Positions 28,369 to 38,482 of a stretch of 64,000 bases of DNA are shown here, piece by piece. The notes under the pieces were generated by a model that was given only the letters and a program-made list of their open reading frames with translations, searched no databases and was not told where the DNA came from. Source of the DNA: a bacterium (GTDB lineage: Bacteria > Planctomycetota > Planctomycetia > Pirellulales > Pirellulaceae); NCBI GenBank assembly GCA_016124445.1, contig WGNR01000001.1, forward strand, positions 558,001-622,000, given 5' to 3'. Both the position numbers and the translations under genes were made by a program. How positions within the stretch are numbered: position 1 is the stretch's first letter; each line of letters opens with the position of its first letter.

Positions 28369-29031
28369 TTAGCCGAACAGATTTCGCTCGGAATGGAGCT
28401 GATTGACTTCGCTCAAAACGCGATGCGTTACGGCGACATTCAACAGCTCCGGAACCGAGCGAACACCTAGCTTTTGCATGATCCGAGCGCGCCGCATTTC
28501 GATGGCCCGCTCGGTAACCCCTTGGTGTTTGGCCATCACCTTGTTCGAGAGTCCTTCCAAGATCAGTTGTAGCGTTTCTCTCTCTCGTTTCGTGAGGCTC
28601 GCGATCTTGCCCTCGACCTCGGCCAGTTGCGCCTGCTTGTTTCGCCACTGGGCATCCAGCTCCAACGCTTTGCCAAGCAAGGCGGCAAGCATCGCGTGTT
28701 CGAAGGGCTTTTCCAAAAACTCGATCGCCCCGGTTTTCATGGCCGCTACCGCCGTCGTTACGTCGGCGTGGGCGGTAATGAAGATGACCGGCAGCCGCCG
28801 CCCCGTGTTGAGCAGTTCCTCGTAAAGTTCCAGACCTGTCTCACGCGGCATCTGGATATCGGAGACGAGACACCCCGGCATATCACCCTTGTAAAAGTTG
28901 CGAAACTGGGGGCCGGAACAAAACGTATCGACCGCATGCCCCATTGCCGAAATGAGCAGCTGAAGTGATTTTCGCATTTCCGGGTCGTCATCAACGACAA
29001 ACACGGTCGGTGCTGGTACCGACTTGGTCAT
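28369..29031 (-). CDS. FixJ/NarL-type response regulator
   Basis: The 220-residue regulator has a receiver domain (Asp14-16 pocket, phospho-acceptor Asp58, Thr86, Lys108) and a LuxR-type helix-turn-helix (about 140-205, with TKRERETLQLILEGLSNKV and AIEMRRARIMQKLGV). Domain order and the MPRETGLELYEEL helix match the FixJ/TtrR group. It overlaps the end of the kinase gene by 41 bases, so the pair is co-expressed. Position next to narK and the reductases suggests it activates them in response to nitrate or nitrite; this is inference. Its stop converges on the porin stop, 9 bases apart. Confidence 0.9.
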   Translation of the reverse strand: MTKSVPAPTVFVVDDDPEMRKSLQLLISAMGHAVDTFCSGPQFRNFYKGDMPGCLVSDIQMPRETGLELYEELLNTGRRLPVIFITAHADVTTAVAAMKTGAIEFLEKPFEHAMLAALLGKALELDAQWRNKQAQLAEVEGKIASLTKRERETLQLILEGLSNKVMAKHQGVTERAIEMRRARIMQKLGVRSVPELLNVAVTHRVLSEVNQLHSERNLFG

Positions 29032-30508
29032 GTTGGGCCTGATCTATTGGCAAGGTAAAACAAACAGCGGCCCCGATTTGTCGATTCTCGACCCATAGCT
29101 TTCCGCGATGTTCTTGAATGATCGACCGGGAAATGGCCAAACCCATTCCCAGCCCAGACGGCTTGGTCGTAAAGAATGGCTGGAAGACCGTTTCGTCAAC
29201 TTGAGGACCGAAGCCCGGTCCGCGATCGACGACTTCAATCAGTAGGTTCTGGTCTGCTGCCGTCGCGTTGATCTGCAACTCACGCTTTTCGCTTGGCGCG
29301 GACTGCATCGCCTGAATAGCATTTTGAATCAGATTCAACAACACCTGTTGAATCTTCGAGGCGACGACGCATACCTCTGCGTGCTCGGGCAAACACAATG
29401 TCAGCTTCACTTCGTTTCGGGCAAGTTCGTGGTGACAGAGTGCCAGAACCTCTTCAATTAATTCACTGACCTTCACTTCGCACAAGGGCGTTTGTCCTGG
29501 CCGCAAAAAGCTGCGCATGCCGCGAACAATCTCTCCCGCTTTCTGGGCGGCTCGCTCGATGCACTGGACCGGTTCAACTAGTTTCTCTCGGTCTGGGCTC
29601 TCGCTCTCAAGTACCAACTTGCACGTTGCCGCATAGTTCGAGATCGCGGCGAGCGGCTGATTGATTTCGTGTGCCAGGCCGGTTGCCAATTGCCCCATCG
29701 ACATCACGCGCGACGTATGTGCAAGTTGTCCGGAAAGCTCATGGCTGCGTTGCTCGGCCTCTTCGCGAACCTTGATCTCTCGTTCCAAAGCCTGGTTCGC
29801 ATCGGTCAACTCTGCCGTTCGGGCTGCCACGCGATCTTCCAGCAAGTCGACCTGATCGTGGATGGTTCGAGTCGCAGGCCGAAGCACCAGGTGCCCCAAG
29901 GCCAGCATCAGTCCAATCACGCTGATCGTTGCCAGGAGGCCTAGATAACGAAGATTGGTTGCCTGGCTTTGAGCTTCAACTTCATACATCCCCACGATTC
30001 GATCCATCTGAGCCAGGTATTGCGATTCATGCCTCAGCAACGTGGCAACCGTCGCCGGAGAATCCTTACCACGTAGCATCGCCTCGGCCGCGCTGACCAT
30101 GGCATCGAAGTGAGGATCGAGTTGGGCGAATGCTTGTCGAATTTCGGGCGACGTGGTTTGCGGTAATCCGAGAGCAGCATTCCCATCTAGAAGTCCAACG
30201 TGAGCCGTGCGCCATTGATCGAGCGTCTCTCGCAGCTCTTTCTCGCTTTCCTCTGGCTTATGGGTGGCTTGGATTACCAACGCCAATTTCACGAGACGTT
30301 GGCTAAGCATCCGTTGTCGGCCCGCAACGTTGATCTGTGGGGCATAGACACTCAGCCGTGCCAATTGCGGCTGTAGAACCGCCTGATCAATCACGAGCAA
30401 GGCCCCCACGCAGAGCAAGATGCTCCAGTAGCGGCGCAGCAGGATCGCAGTCAGATCCTGTGCCCGATGCTGAATACGGGTTTGAAGTTTTTCGGAATCT
30501 ACGGACAT
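28991..30508 (-). CDS. Sensor histidine kinase with PilJ/NarX-like sensor and FixL-type kinase core
   Basis: The 505-residue protein has TM1 (about 27-43) and a periplasmic helical domain (about 50-185) carrying the PilJ-type motif INVAGRQRMLSQR (59-71). This is the family related to the nitrate-binding P-box domains of NarX/NarQ. TM2 (about 188-210) and a coiled coil (220-265) follow. The HisKA domain has His280 in ATGLAHEINQPLAAIS, a FixL/DctB-type H box. The ATPase domain has an N box NLIQNAIQAM and G boxes DRGPGFGP and GLGMGLAIS. The sensor and the nearby nitrate genes suggest nitrate or nitrite as the signal. It is first in a two-gene operon with the FixJ-like regulator. Confidence 0.9.
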   Translation of the reverse strand: MSVDSEKLQTRIQHRAQDLTAILLRRYWSILLCVGALLVIDQAVLQPQLARLSVYAPQINVAGRQRMLSQRLVKLALVIQATHKPEESEKELRETLDQWRTAHVGLLDGNAALGLPQTTSPEIRQAFAQLDPHFDAMVSAAEAMLRGKDSPATVATLLRHESQYLAQMDRIVGMYEVEAQSQATNLRYLGLLATISVIGLMLALGHLVLRPATRTIHDQVDLLEDRVAARTAELTDANQALEREIKVREEAEQRSHELSGQLAHTSRVMSMGQLATGLAHEINQPLAAISNYAATCKLVLESESPDREKLVEPVQCIERAAQKAGEIVRGMRSFLRPGQTPLCEVKVSELIEEVLALCHHELARNEVKLTLCLPEHAEVCVVASKIQQVLLNLIQNAIQAMQSAPSEKRELQINATAADQNLLIEVVDRGPGFGPQVDETVFQPFFTTKPSGLGMGLAISRSIIQEHRGKLWVENRQIGAAVCFTLPIDQAQHDQVGTSTDRVCR

Positions 30509-30649
30509 CGCCAGGCAGATGAACTAATCGGTGATCAAAAAGGTTAAGGCACGCTTAATGCAAACCTTGTTCCGATAGTGCTCGTTGTCGCTGGATGACA
30601 AAAGAACGCAACTGTATAGCGTGTAAGGAGGTTAAGCCTCTTATACATG

Positions 30650-30663
30650 TTCGGTATTCCGAA
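30650..30663. promoter_or_regulatory. Palindrome TTCGG-N4-CCGAA, copy 1
   Basis: This is a perfect inverted repeat TTCGGTATTCCGAA. With flanking G and C the arms extend to 6 bp (30649-30664). A second copy with the same arms and spacer length lies 107 bases away. It is a candidate operator for a dimeric regulator of the nitrate genes. Confidence 0.5.
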
Positions 30664-30756
30664 CCGTTGCAAACGCCCAGTGCACGATATTTTGGCAGAT
30701 CGCATACGAATTGGGCACGTTTGCCCGATACCAATCGATCAGATCGGAAGGATCTG

Positions 30757-30770
30757 TTCGGATCTCCGAA
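30757..30770. promoter_or_regulatory. Palindrome TTCGG-N4-CCGAA, copy 2
   Basis: This is a perfect inverted repeat TTCGGATCTCCGAA, 136 bases upstream of the narK start. It shares arms and spacing with copy 1. The centre-to-centre distance of 107 bp is close to ten helical turns, so both could be bound on the same DNA face. Confidence 0.5.
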
Positions 30771-30905
30771 GTAATTTTCATTTCTTCCATTCAAGGAACG
30801 TTCGCTGCTTATCCCCGTCCCAACGAAGTCCCTCTCCAAGTTCATTCGTGGTGTCCCAATGAGGACATCCAATCAAATCAGAGACTCGTTTTTGGGAGCA
30901 TTCCA

Positions 30906-32264
30906 GTGAGTAACGGTAAGGCAACGCGGATTTCATTATTCAATTTTTCGACGCCGCAGATGCGGGCGTTCCACATGACGTGGTTCGCATTCTTTCTCTG
31001 CTTCTTCGCCTGGTTTGGGATCGCACCGCTGATGGTGTTCGTTCGCCAGGAAATGGAATTGACCAAGCCCCAGATTGGCTCGCTGATCATTGCCTCGGTC
31101 GCCATTACGGTGGTTGCTCGCTTGTTCATTGGTTGGCTGTGCGATCGCATCGGCCCCCGCGCAGCCTACACTGGATTGCTGCTTCTGGGATCGATCCCGG
31201 TGATGAGCATTGGTTTCGCAACCAGCTTCGAAACGCTTTTGATATTCCGCATGATGATCGGTGCCATTGGTGCTTCGTTTGTCATCACGCAGTATCACAC
31301 CTCCCTGATGTTCGCTCCGAATTGCGTCGGTACGGCCAATGCAACCACAGCCGGTTGGGGTAACCTCGGCGGTGGTGTGACCCAGTTGGTAATGCCGCTG
31401 TTGTTCGCGGGGATTGTTTACATGGGCTTTAGCGACGCCATGGGCTGGCGGCTATCGATGGTGGTTGCCGGGGCCGTGTGTGCGTTGACCGGGGTTGGCT
31501 ACTGGTTCCTGACACAAGACACGCCGGAAGGCAATTTCAAAGATCTTCGCGAGAGCGGCAAAATGCCCGAGAAGAAGGCGGTCAAGGGTACGTTCCTGGA
31601 AGCTTGTCGTGATTCGCGCGTCTGGGCGTTGTTTGTTGTCTATGGAGCTTGCTTCGGTATCGAACTGACGATCAACAACGTCGCGGCACTCTATTTTGTC
31701 GATTACTTCGAGTACTTCAAAAACATGGAAACGGCCGATGCCGCCAAGCTGGCGGGTCTTTGTGCTGGTCTGTTTGGTTTGATGAACCTGTTTGCTCGTA
31801 CGGCAGGCGGTTACGTCGGTGACCAATTCGGCAAGAAGTGGGGCCTGTCAGGCCGCGTTAAGTGGCTGTTCATCGCCATCTTCTTTGAAGGTCTCTTCCT
31901 GATGTTGTTCTCGCAGATGAGCATCCTGGTTCTGGCCCTGCCGGTCATGCTGATGTTCAGCCTATTTGTTCAGATGTCGGAAGGTGCGACCTTCGCGGTT
32001 GTCCCGTTCATCAATAAGCGAGCCCTGGGCTCGGTGTCAGGTATCGTCGGTGCCGGTGGCAACGCTGGTGCGGTGGCCGCTGGCTTCCTGTTCAAGTCCG
32101 CTGTTCCCTGGCCGTCGGCACTGTTGATTCTGGGGTGCGTCGTGACGGTAACCTCGTTCCTGGCACTCTTGGTGCGATTCAGCCCAGAAGCCGAAACGGC
32201 GGTCCAGGCAGAAGAGGCTCTGGCCGAAGAAGCAGCGGGCGAATTGGCACCGACTGCGTCGTAG
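30906..32264 (+). CDS. narK: Nitrate/nitrite transporter of the major facilitator superfamily
   Basis: The start is GTG 30906, 7 bases after GGGAG. It yields the typical compact NarK N-terminus with TM1 at AFFLCFFAWFGIAPLM; upstream in-frame starts would add about 65 unlikely residues. The 452-residue, 12-helix protein carries the first nitrate signature GWGNLGGGVTQ (about 150-160) and a second similar loop, GIVGAGGNAGAVAAG, in the second half. It also has the MFS loop 2-3 motif GWLCDRIGPRAA (76-87). It should import nitrate and/or exchange nitrite across the inner membrane, feeding the reductases encoded next. It is the first gene of the plus-strand nitrate operon. Confidence 0.9.
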   Translation: MSNGKATRISLFNFSTPQMRAFHMTWFAFFLCFFAWFGIAPLMVFVRQEMELTKPQIGSLIIASVAITVVARLFIGWLCDRIGPRAAYTGLLLLGSIPVMSIGFATSFETLLIFRMMIGAIGASFVITQYHTSLMFAPNCVGTANATTAGWGNLGGGVTQLVMPLLFAGIVYMGFSDAMGWRLSMVVAGAVCALTGVGYWFLTQDTPEGNFKDLRESGKMPEKKAVKGTFLEACRDSRVWALFVVYGACFGIELTINNVAALYFVDYFEYFKNMETADAAKLAGLCAGLFGLMNLFARTAGGYVGDQFGKKWGLSGRVKWLFIAIFFEGLFLMLFSQMSILVLALPVMLMFSLFVQMSEGATFAVVPFINKRALGSVSGIVGAGGNAGAVAAGFLFKSAVPWPSALLILGCVVTVTSFLALLVRFSPEAETAVQAEEALAEEAAGELAPTAS

Positions 32265-32322
32265 TCCGCGTGATGAGAGTGTCGAGGTAACTTCGTTATT
32301 CCTCCAAACTTGGAAAAGCAAA

Positions 32323-34221
32323 ATGGCCCATCCCCTTCAACAAGGGAAACTTGACGAGAGCCGCCCCGCCAATGGAGTTCTTTCCATGGCGGGCAGCTTG
32401 GCCAAGAGCCTGGGAGGCTACTTCCGAAGCCCCGGCACGCAATCCGAATCAAACGAGAATTCTAAAGCGATCGGGAACGGTCCCCATCGTTTTAATGGCC
32501 AACACTCCGATTTCGAAAACCCTGAACCGATCGCGTCTGGTGCTGAAAAGGACGCTGGCATCGGCCTGATCGAGCATCTGCTCGGCGAACAGCAGGAGCT
32601 AACCGCCGTCGAGCGGTTTTCGCAGATCCATAAGAATCTCGAAACTCCCGCTGGTGAGAAATACTACCGCGACCTGATTCCCATCCAGCCTCCCGGAGTT
32701 GGCGAGCAGTATTCGTTCGAGGTTGACCTCGATGTCTGCTCCGGTTGTCAGGCATGCGTCGCCGCCTGCCACAATTTGAATGGCCTGGAAGAAAACGAGC
32801 TGTGGCGCAAAGTCGGCCAGTTGGTGGGTGGCTCGAAAGAACTGCCGGTGCTGCAGCATGTGACAACGGCGTGTCACCACTGCGTCGAACCAGCATGTAT
32901 GCATGGCTGCCCGGTCGAAGCCTACGAAAAAGATCCACTGACCGGAATCGTCCGCCACTTGGACGACCAATGCATCGGCTGCCAATACTGCACTTTGCAG
33001 TGCCCCTACGACGTGCCGGTCTATAGCTACTCGAAGGGAATCGTTCGCAAATGCGACATGTGCCATCAGCGGTTGGCTGTGGGCGAAGCCCCCGCTTGCG
33101 TTCAGGCCTGCCCGAACCAGGCGATCCGCATTCGCACCGTCAACCAACAAACGGTCCGCGACGAAAGCGAACTCGACACCTTCCTGCCTGGTGCGCCTGA
33201 CCCCAGTAAGACGATTCCAACAACTCACTACAAAACCAAGCGGGTCATGCCGCGCAATGTTCTGCCGGCCGATTATTACAGCGTCCAGCAACAACATGGG
33301 CATCTTCCGTTGGTGATCATGCTGGTCCTGACCCAGATGTCGGTTGGGGCGTTCTTCGTAGAATACATGATGCACTCGGTGCTGGGCATGTTCAGCGAAA
33401 CGGTCTCGGCCGAAATTCGCCCGATTCACCTCGCCGCCGCACTGGGGCTTGGCATGCTGGGTTTAGGAGCAGCCATCTTTCACCTGGGAAGACCTTTTTA
33501 CGCTTATCGCGCGATGCTCGGTTTGCGGACATCTTGGCTCAGCCGCGAGATCCTGGCGTTCAATATATTCGCTGGGATCGCGACGGCATATGTCGGCGCG
33601 GCTTCCCTCGATCTCGTGGGGATCCACATCTCGATGGGCTTGCAGCATGCAATCGCCTTGGCCGCAACCGTATCGGGGATCGCCGCGGTGATCTGCTCGG
33701 TGATGATCTACGTCGATTGCCGGCGTCCTCTGTGGACGCTCGATCGGACCGCGGCCATGTTCCTGCTGACAGGACTGGTACTCGGCATCCCCACTTCGCT
33801 GGTTGTTTCGGCCATTGCCGCTGCCGTTTCGCCAGAGCTTGACATTCAAACAGTGATGGGCGAATTCGGAAAATATCAATGCCAGGCGTGCATCCTGGTC
33901 GTCACGGTGAAACTGCTGCTGGAACTGAGCATCTTCAAGCATCTCTTTGATTGGCAAAACACGCCCCGGCGGCGAACGGCCCTGCTGCTTCGCGGCGAAT
34001 TGGCGCGAGTTACCTTCATGCGATTTGCCTTCGGAGTTCTCGGCGGCATCGTGATTCCACTGGTGCTTATGAACGACTTTGCTTCTCCGTACCAGGCACC
34101 GCTGGTAATCGGCGGCGGGTTAGTCTCGGTCGGACTGTTAACCGCAGGCGAACTGCTGGAACGTTACCTATTCTTTGTGGCATCGGTAGCACCGAAAATG
34201 CCAGGAGGGCCGGCAAAATGA
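32323..34221 (+). CDS. Fused four-cluster ferredoxin and DmsC-like membrane anchor
   Basis: The 632-residue fusion has an unusual 125-residue N-terminal extension. A DmsB-type ferredoxin domain follows with sixteen cysteines in the four-cluster pattern: Cys139/142/145/149, 184/187/192/196, 217/220/223/227 and 244/247/259/263. Residues about 300-630 are a polytopic anchor (about eight helices, starting [18 protein letters not shown]) like DmsC/NrfD-type quinol-oxidising subunits. In DMSO-reductase-like enzymes these are two separate genes. Here the fusion directly precedes, with a 4-base overlap, the molybdopterin nitrate reductase. It probably passes electrons from the quinol pool to that enzyme. 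No Tat or Sec signal is visible at the N-terminus. Confidence 0.88.
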   Translation: MAHPLQQGKLDESRPANGVLSMAGSLAKSLGGYFRSPGTQSESNENSKAIGNGPHRFNGQHSDFENPEPIASGAEKDAGIGLIEHLLGEQQELTAVERFSQIHKNLETPAGEKYYRDLIPIQPPGVGEQYSFEVDLDVCSGCQACVAACHNLNGLEENELWRKVGQLVGGSKELPVLQHVTTACHHCVEPACMHGCPVEAYEKDPLTGIVRHLDDQCIGCQYCTLQCPYDVPVYSYSKGIVRKCDMCHQRLAVGEAPACVQACPNQAIRIRTVNQQTVRDESELDTFLPGAPDPSKTIPTTHYKTKRVMPRNVLPADYYSVQQQHGHLPLVIMLVLTQMSVGAFFVEYMMHSVLGMFSETVSAEIRPIHLAAALGLGMLGLGAAIFHLGRPFYAYRAMLGLRTSWLSREILAFNIFAGIATAYVGAASLDLVGIHISMGLQHAIALAATVSGIAAVICSVMIYVDCRRPLWTLDRTAAMFLLTGLVLGIPTSLVVSAIAAAVSPELDIQTVMGEFGKYQCQACILVVTVKLLLELSIFKHLFDWQNTPRRRTALLLRGELARVTFMRFAFGVLGGIVIPLVLMNDFASPYQAPLVIGGGLVSVGLLTAGELLERYLFFVASVAPKMPGGPAK

Positions 34222-36533
34222 CCCCAGATGAACAACTGCTTACACTGTCTCCCTCCGAGCGAAAGCTGGCGGAGGAAGATACCCGGCCGGAAACCTTCCT
34301 GCGGGCCTATCGCGGAACGCTGACCAAAGACCTGGTGCTCGAACCTGGTAAGTTTGGCCTCGGCAAGGTTCCGAGCAAACTCAAGCCTGACGCCACCACT
34401 CAGATGGTCTGCGGCTTCTGCTCTACCGGCTGCGGATTGAACGTTCACCTGAAGGATGGTGAAGCAATCAATCTGACCCCTGGTACCGAGTACCCGGTGA
34501 ATCGCGGCATGGCATGTCCAAAAGGCTGGGAAGCTCTTTCCGTCCTTAAGACCAACGACCGCGGAACGACGCCGTTGATTCGTGGCGAAAACGGTCAACT
34601 CCGTCCCGTTGACTGGGATACCGCCCTCAAGGCATTCAGCTCGCGTTTCAAAGACATTCAAGCGAAGCATGGCAAAGAGTCGGTGGCCTTTCTGAGTACT
34701 GGCCAGATACCAACCGAAGAAATGACCTTCCTCGGCGCTCTGGCCAAGTTCGGTATGGGCATGCTGCATGGCGACGGCAACACGCGTCAATGCATGGCGA
34801 CGGCGGTGGTGGCCTATAAACAGGCATTCGGATTCGATGCTCCACCCTATTCCTACGAAGACTTTGAAGAGTCGGACGTGCTGGTGTTCGTTGGCTCGAA
34901 CATCTGCATCGCTCATCCGATCATGTGGCAGCGGGTTCTAGCGAATAAGAATAATCCTGAGATCATCGTCCTCGATCCTCGCCGTACCGAGACCGCCATG
35001 GCAGCCACGCAGCATCTGCCGCTGCGTCCCAAATCGGACTTGGCCCTGTTGTATGGCCTGGCTCATATCCTGCTGAAGGAAGGCTGGATCGAGCGGGAAT
35101 ACATCGACCAGCACACCAGCGGCTTCGACGAGTTCGCCGAGTACGTGCAAAAGTACACGCCAGAATATGTCGCATCGGTTAGCGGTATTCCAGCCGAGCA
35201 ACTGATGCGGGTTGCTCAGACAATCCACGAAGGCAAACGGGTTTCGTTCTGGTGGACAATGGGAGTCAACCAAAGCTACGAGGGAGTTCGCACCGCTCAG
35301 GCCATCATCAATCTTGCTCTGATGACCGGCAACATCGGCCGACCTGGCACCGGCGCCAATTCAATTACGGGCCAATGCAACGCGATGGGCTCGCGTTTGT
35401 TCAGCAACACGACCGGCTTGTTAGGTGGACATGACTTCGGGAACCCTGAGCATCGTCAGAAAGTGGCCGACATCCTGGGCATCGATCAGGCCGTCATCCC
35501 TGACAACGCAGGCTGGTCGTACAACGAAATCATCGAAGGCATCCTCAGTGACAAGATCAAAGGTCTGTGGGTGATCTGTACCAACACGGCTCATTCCTGG
35601 ATCAATCAAAACACCTGTCGCGAGATCCTCGATCGGCTCGACTTCCTGGTCGTTCAAGATATGTACACAACGACCGAAACCGCCGAGTTGGCCGACCTCT
35701 ATCTACCGGCTGCCGGCTGGGGAGAGAAGGACGGAACGTTTATCAATTCCGAGCGTCGCTTCGGCCTTTTAAAGAAGGTTGCCAGAGCACCTGGGCAAGC
35801 CCTCAGCGACTTCAACATCTTCCGCGCGGTTGCTCAGTATTGGGGCTGTGGCGAAATGTTTGCCGACTGGACCACTCCGGAAGCTGTTTTTCAAACGATG
35901 AAAGAGCTCTCGGAGGGACAACCGTGCGATATCACTGGGATCGAAGATTACCAAATGCTGGACCAATGCGGCGGGATTCAATGGCCTTTCAAAAAGTCGA
36001 GCGACGAAGCGAACGGCTCGACCGCCGAGAACCTGGACCAATGGCAACAGCGCCGCTTGTTTGAAAATGGCCAGTTTTACCATGCCGACGGCCGGGCCAA
36101 GTTTTTGTTTGAAGATCCTCGCCGCATGCCAGAGGAACCAAACGAAAAGTTCCCTTACCTCTTGCTGACCGGTCGAGGGAGTGCCGTCCAGTGGCATACC
36201 CAGACACGTACCGGCAAATCCAACGTGCTGCGTCAACTCGCTCCGGAACGCGTCTTTGTCGAGATCAACCCGACCGACGCCCGCCGCGAAGGCATCCAGC
36301 CCAACCAGGAAGTGATTGTGCAATCGCAGCGCGGACTGATTCGTGCCAAGGCCTACCTGACCCCTAACATCCAGCCCGGCCAGGTATTCATTCCGATGCA
36401 CTACGAGGTAACCAATCAGCTCACCCATTCCCACTTCGATCCCTACTCGAAGCAGCCCTCTTACAAGGATTGCGCTGTCCGAGTGCGGAAGGTCGAACCA
36501 TGGGAACAATCCCATGCCCCATCCCATCACTAA
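34218..36533 (+). CDS. Molybdopterin nitrate reductase catalytic subunit (NasC/NarB-like)
   Basis: The start is ATG 34218, overlapping the previous stop as ATGA. The 771-residue protein has an N-terminal [4Fe-4S] site Cys65-x2-Cys68-x3-Cys72 and Cys100 (in MACPKGW). Molybdopterin domains follow, with a probable Mo-ligand Cys192 in [12 protein letters not shown], as in assimilatory/periplasmic nitrate reductases. [19 protein letters not shown] and a C-terminal molydop-binding domain (from about residue 625, [17 protein letters not shown]) complete the family. No Tat signal precedes the FeS site, so the enzyme should be cytoplasmic. Its neighbours are a membrane FeS fusion and a siroheme nitrite reductase, supporting reduction of nitrate to nitrite. 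Confidence 0.88.
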   Translation: MTPDEQLLTLSPSERKLAEEDTRPETFLRAYRGTLTKDLVLEPGKFGLGKVPSKLKPDATTQMVCGFCSTGCGLNVHLKDGEAINLTPGTEYPVNRGMACPKGWEALSVLKTNDRGTTPLIRGENGQLRPVDWDTALKAFSSRFKDIQAKHGKESVAFLSTGQIPTEEMTFLGALAKFGMGMLHGDGNTRQCMATAVVAYKQAFGFDAPPYSYEDFEESDVLVFVGSNICIAHPIMWQRVLANKNNPEIIVLDPRRTETAMAATQHLPLRPKSDLALLYGLAHILLKEGWIEREYIDQHTSGFDEFAEYVQKYTPEYVASVSGIPAEQLMRVAQTIHEGKRVSFWWTMGVNQSYEGVRTAQAIINLALMTGNIGRPGTGANSITGQCNAMGSRLFSNTTGLLGGHDFGNPEHRQKVADILGIDQAVIPDNAGWSYNEIIEGILSDKIKGLWVICTNTAHSWINQNTCREILDRLDFLVVQDMYTTTETAELADLYLPAAGWGEKDGTFINSERRFGLLKKVARAPGQALSDFNIFRAVAQYWGCGEMFADWTTPEAVFQTMKELSEGQPCDITGIEDYQMLDQCGGIQWPFKKSSDEANGSTAENLDQWQQRRLFENGQFYHADGRAKFLFEDPRRMPEEPNEKFPYLLLTGRGSAVQWHTQTRTGKSNVLRQLAPERVFVEINPTDARREGIQPNQEVIVQSQRGLIRAKAYLTPNIQPGQVFIPMHYEVTNQLTHSHFDPYSKQPSYKDCAVRVRKVEPWEQSHAPSHH

Positions 36534-36591
36534 AACACGACACGTCTAACCGAATTGAATCATTGACGCGATATTGTTGAGGAGAATCTCG

Positions 36592-38460
36592 ATGGCTAGC
36601 GACGGCCGCTCTTCCCTGGCGCACGCCCAATTGGAAGGGTTTAGTGAAGAACAGATTGCCTACCTGGGCGAATTGATCGAGCAACTCGATCTGATCGCGG
36701 TGTTTTCGGCTCCGCCTGCAGACGAAGGCGGCGGAGTACCTCAGTCCGTTTACGGAACGCCGCTGGAAGATCTTTGCACGCAGGAACGCTTGAAGTTAGA
36801 GCAGCACCCTGACGAGATGTGGCCCAAGCTGCGAGCACACGCTGCGGCTGCCAAGATGCCGGAGGGGGGCGACACGTTCATGTTCAAGCATCATGGCTTG
36901 TTCAACGTTCAACCGGCCCAGGCAGGTTTCATGTGTCGGCTAAGAATCCCAGCCTGCAAGCTGAAAGCACATCAGTTTGCGGGGCTGGGTGACCTGGCCG
37001 ACCAACTGGCGGGCGGCTACAGCCATGTCACGACTCGCGGCAACCTTCAGGTTCGCGAGATCCAACCGCAGAACATCATTGACGTGCTCGAGCGGCTCTA
37101 CGATCTGGGGCTGACCTGCAAGGGAAGCGGTGCCGATAGCGTCCGAAATATTACCTGCAATCCGACCGCCGGTTTCGACCCGCAGGAACTGATCGACCTC
37201 AGCCCATACGCAGTACGCCTGCATCACCACATTCTCAACACGCCATCGCTGCACGGAATCCCCCGCAAATTCAATATTGCCTTCGATGGCGGTGGCATCA
37301 TTTCCACCGTCGCCGATACCAACGACATTGGCTTTGTCGCCTATCAGGTGAAAGAAGAATACCTGGCCGAGCATCCGGAACTCAGCGAAATCGCGCCGGA
37401 CGGGATTATTTGCCGAATCCTTCTGGGAGGCATCACGGGGCATTCCGACTTTGCGATCTCATCGGGATTTGCTTGCACGCCTGATCAAACACTCGATGTT
37501 TCGCTGGCGATCCTGCAGGTATTCATTGAAAACGCCGATCGGACCAACCGTAAGAAGGCACGCTTGAAATACGTGCTCGATGCCTGGGGGCATGAAAAGT
37601 TCACCTTGGAATCGGAATCGCGGCTTCCTTTCGATCTGCTCCGAATCCCCGAAGATGCCCTCGTCCCGCGCGGCCCGGTTGCGCGTCAGGCACATATTGG
37701 CATCCATCCGCAAAGTGATCCTTCTCTGAAATACCTGGGGGTTTCACTGACTTTGGGCAGGATGAGCGGCGACCAGATGCGTGGTCTGGCCGACGTTGCC
37801 GCTCGCTACGGCAATGGCGACATTCGTTTGACCGTCTGGCAGAACGTATTGATCCCCAATGTACCGGAAGCGAATATCGAGCCCGCCGTAGCGGCGATCC
37901 GAGCCCTCGGCTTCGATGTCTCCGCCTCGGCATTCTCGGCTGGGATGGTTGCCTGCACGGGTCGATTCGCCTGTCAGTATGCCTCGGCCCACACCAAGGA
38001 ACATGGGCATCTGGCCGTTCAACACTTGCAAGAACGTTTTCAGCTCGACCAACCAATCAACATTCACCTAACCGGTTGCACGCATAGTTGTGCCCAGCAC
38101 TACATCGGCGACATCGGCCTGCTGGGGGCTTCGACTGAAGATGGCCGCGAGGCTTACCAGGTCTACCTGGGGGGCGGATCGGACCAGGACAAAGGAATCG
38201 CCCGATACCTGCACGGCCCCGTCGCCGCCGACGAGCTGAACGACTTTCTGGCTGGCATCATTGCCACCTATTTGGAAGCACGTAGCGAAGGAGAATCGTT
38301 CCTCGAGTTCACTCGCCGCCACGATGAGTTGACGCTCCGCGAAATGTTTCTGTCTCCCCAGGCAGCGGAGTTGGCCCAGCAAGCGGTCCCGCTCGCCAAT
38401 ACCGATTCCATGTCAGATACGCCACTGACTGGTATCACCGATTCGATCCAATCTCGCTAA
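36592..38460 (+). CDS. Siroheme nitrite reductase (ferredoxin-type, NirA-like)
   Basis: The start is ATG 36592, with GAGGAG 7 bases upstream; a TTG at 36574 is rejected. The 622-residue protein has the duplicated nitrite/sulfite reductase layout. The siroheme-[4Fe-4S] ligands are visible as Cys455-x5-Cys461 (in ACTGRFACQYA) and Cys496-x3-Cys500 (in TGCTHSCAQHY). The earlier HVTTRGNLQVREI segment matches the first half-domain. In this operon nitrite, rather than sulfite, is the likely substrate, giving ammonium by a six-electron reduction. The diflavin reductase encoded 22 bases downstream is its probable electron donor. A sulfite reductase role cannot be ruled out by sequence reading alone. 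Confidence 0.86.
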   Translation: MASDGRSSLAHAQLEGFSEEQIAYLGELIEQLDLIAVFSAPPADEGGGVPQSVYGTPLEDLCTQERLKLEQHPDEMWPKLRAHAAAAKMPEGGDTFMFKHHGLFNVQPAQAGFMCRLRIPACKLKAHQFAGLGDLADQLAGGYSHVTTRGNLQVREIQPQNIIDVLERLYDLGLTCKGSGADSVRNITCNPTAGFDPQELIDLSPYAVRLHHHILNTPSLHGIPRKFNIAFDGGGIISTVADTNDIGFVAYQVKEEYLAEHPELSEIAPDGIICRILLGGITGHSDFAISSGFACTPDQTLDVSLAILQVFIENADRTNRKKARLKYVLDAWGHEKFTLESESRLPFDLLRIPEDALVPRGPVARQAHIGIHPQSDPSLKYLGVSLTLGRMSGDQMRGLADVAARYGNGDIRLTVWQNVLIPNVPEANIEPAVAAIRALGFDVSASAFSAGMVACTGRFACQYASAHTKEHGHLAVQHLQERFQLDQPINIHLTGCTHSCAQHYIGDIGLLGASTEDGREAYQVYLGGGSDQDKGIARYLHGPVAADELNDFLAGIIATYLEARSEGESFLEFTRRHDELTLREMFLSPQAAELAQQAVPLANTDSMSDTPLTGITDSIQSR

Positions 38461-38482
38461 ATATTGACCAGGCAAACGATCC

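Larger units (their letters stand above)
30509..30905. promoter_or_regulatory. Divergent control region of the nitrate island
   Basis: About 400 bases between the kinase gene and narK contain three inverted repeats with 4-nt spacers: TTCGG-TATT-CCGAA (30650-30663), GGGCA-CGTT-TGCCC (30713-30726) and TTCGG-ATCT-CCGAA (30757-30770). No standard -35/-10 pair or sigma-54 site could be identified. A GGGAG element at 30894-30898 sets the narK start. The region most likely holds promoters in both directions. Confidence 0.6.

Noticed and set aside
30713..30726. Possible sigma-54 promoter at GGGCACGTTTGC
   Set aside because: The spacing between the GG and GC elements is too short for a -24/-12 promoter; it is better read as an inverted repeat.
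30711..30905. Longer NarK reading frame from 30711
   Set aside because: It would run through the second TTCGG-N4-CCGAA palindrome and add about 65 residues not seen in NarK proteins; GTG 30906 has a ribosome site.
33951..34217. Extension of the nitrate reductase frame to 33951
   Set aside because: This part overlaps the membrane anchor gene in another frame and is Arg/Ser-rich shadow sequence; the ATG at 34218 overlaps the previous stop in the normal coupled way.
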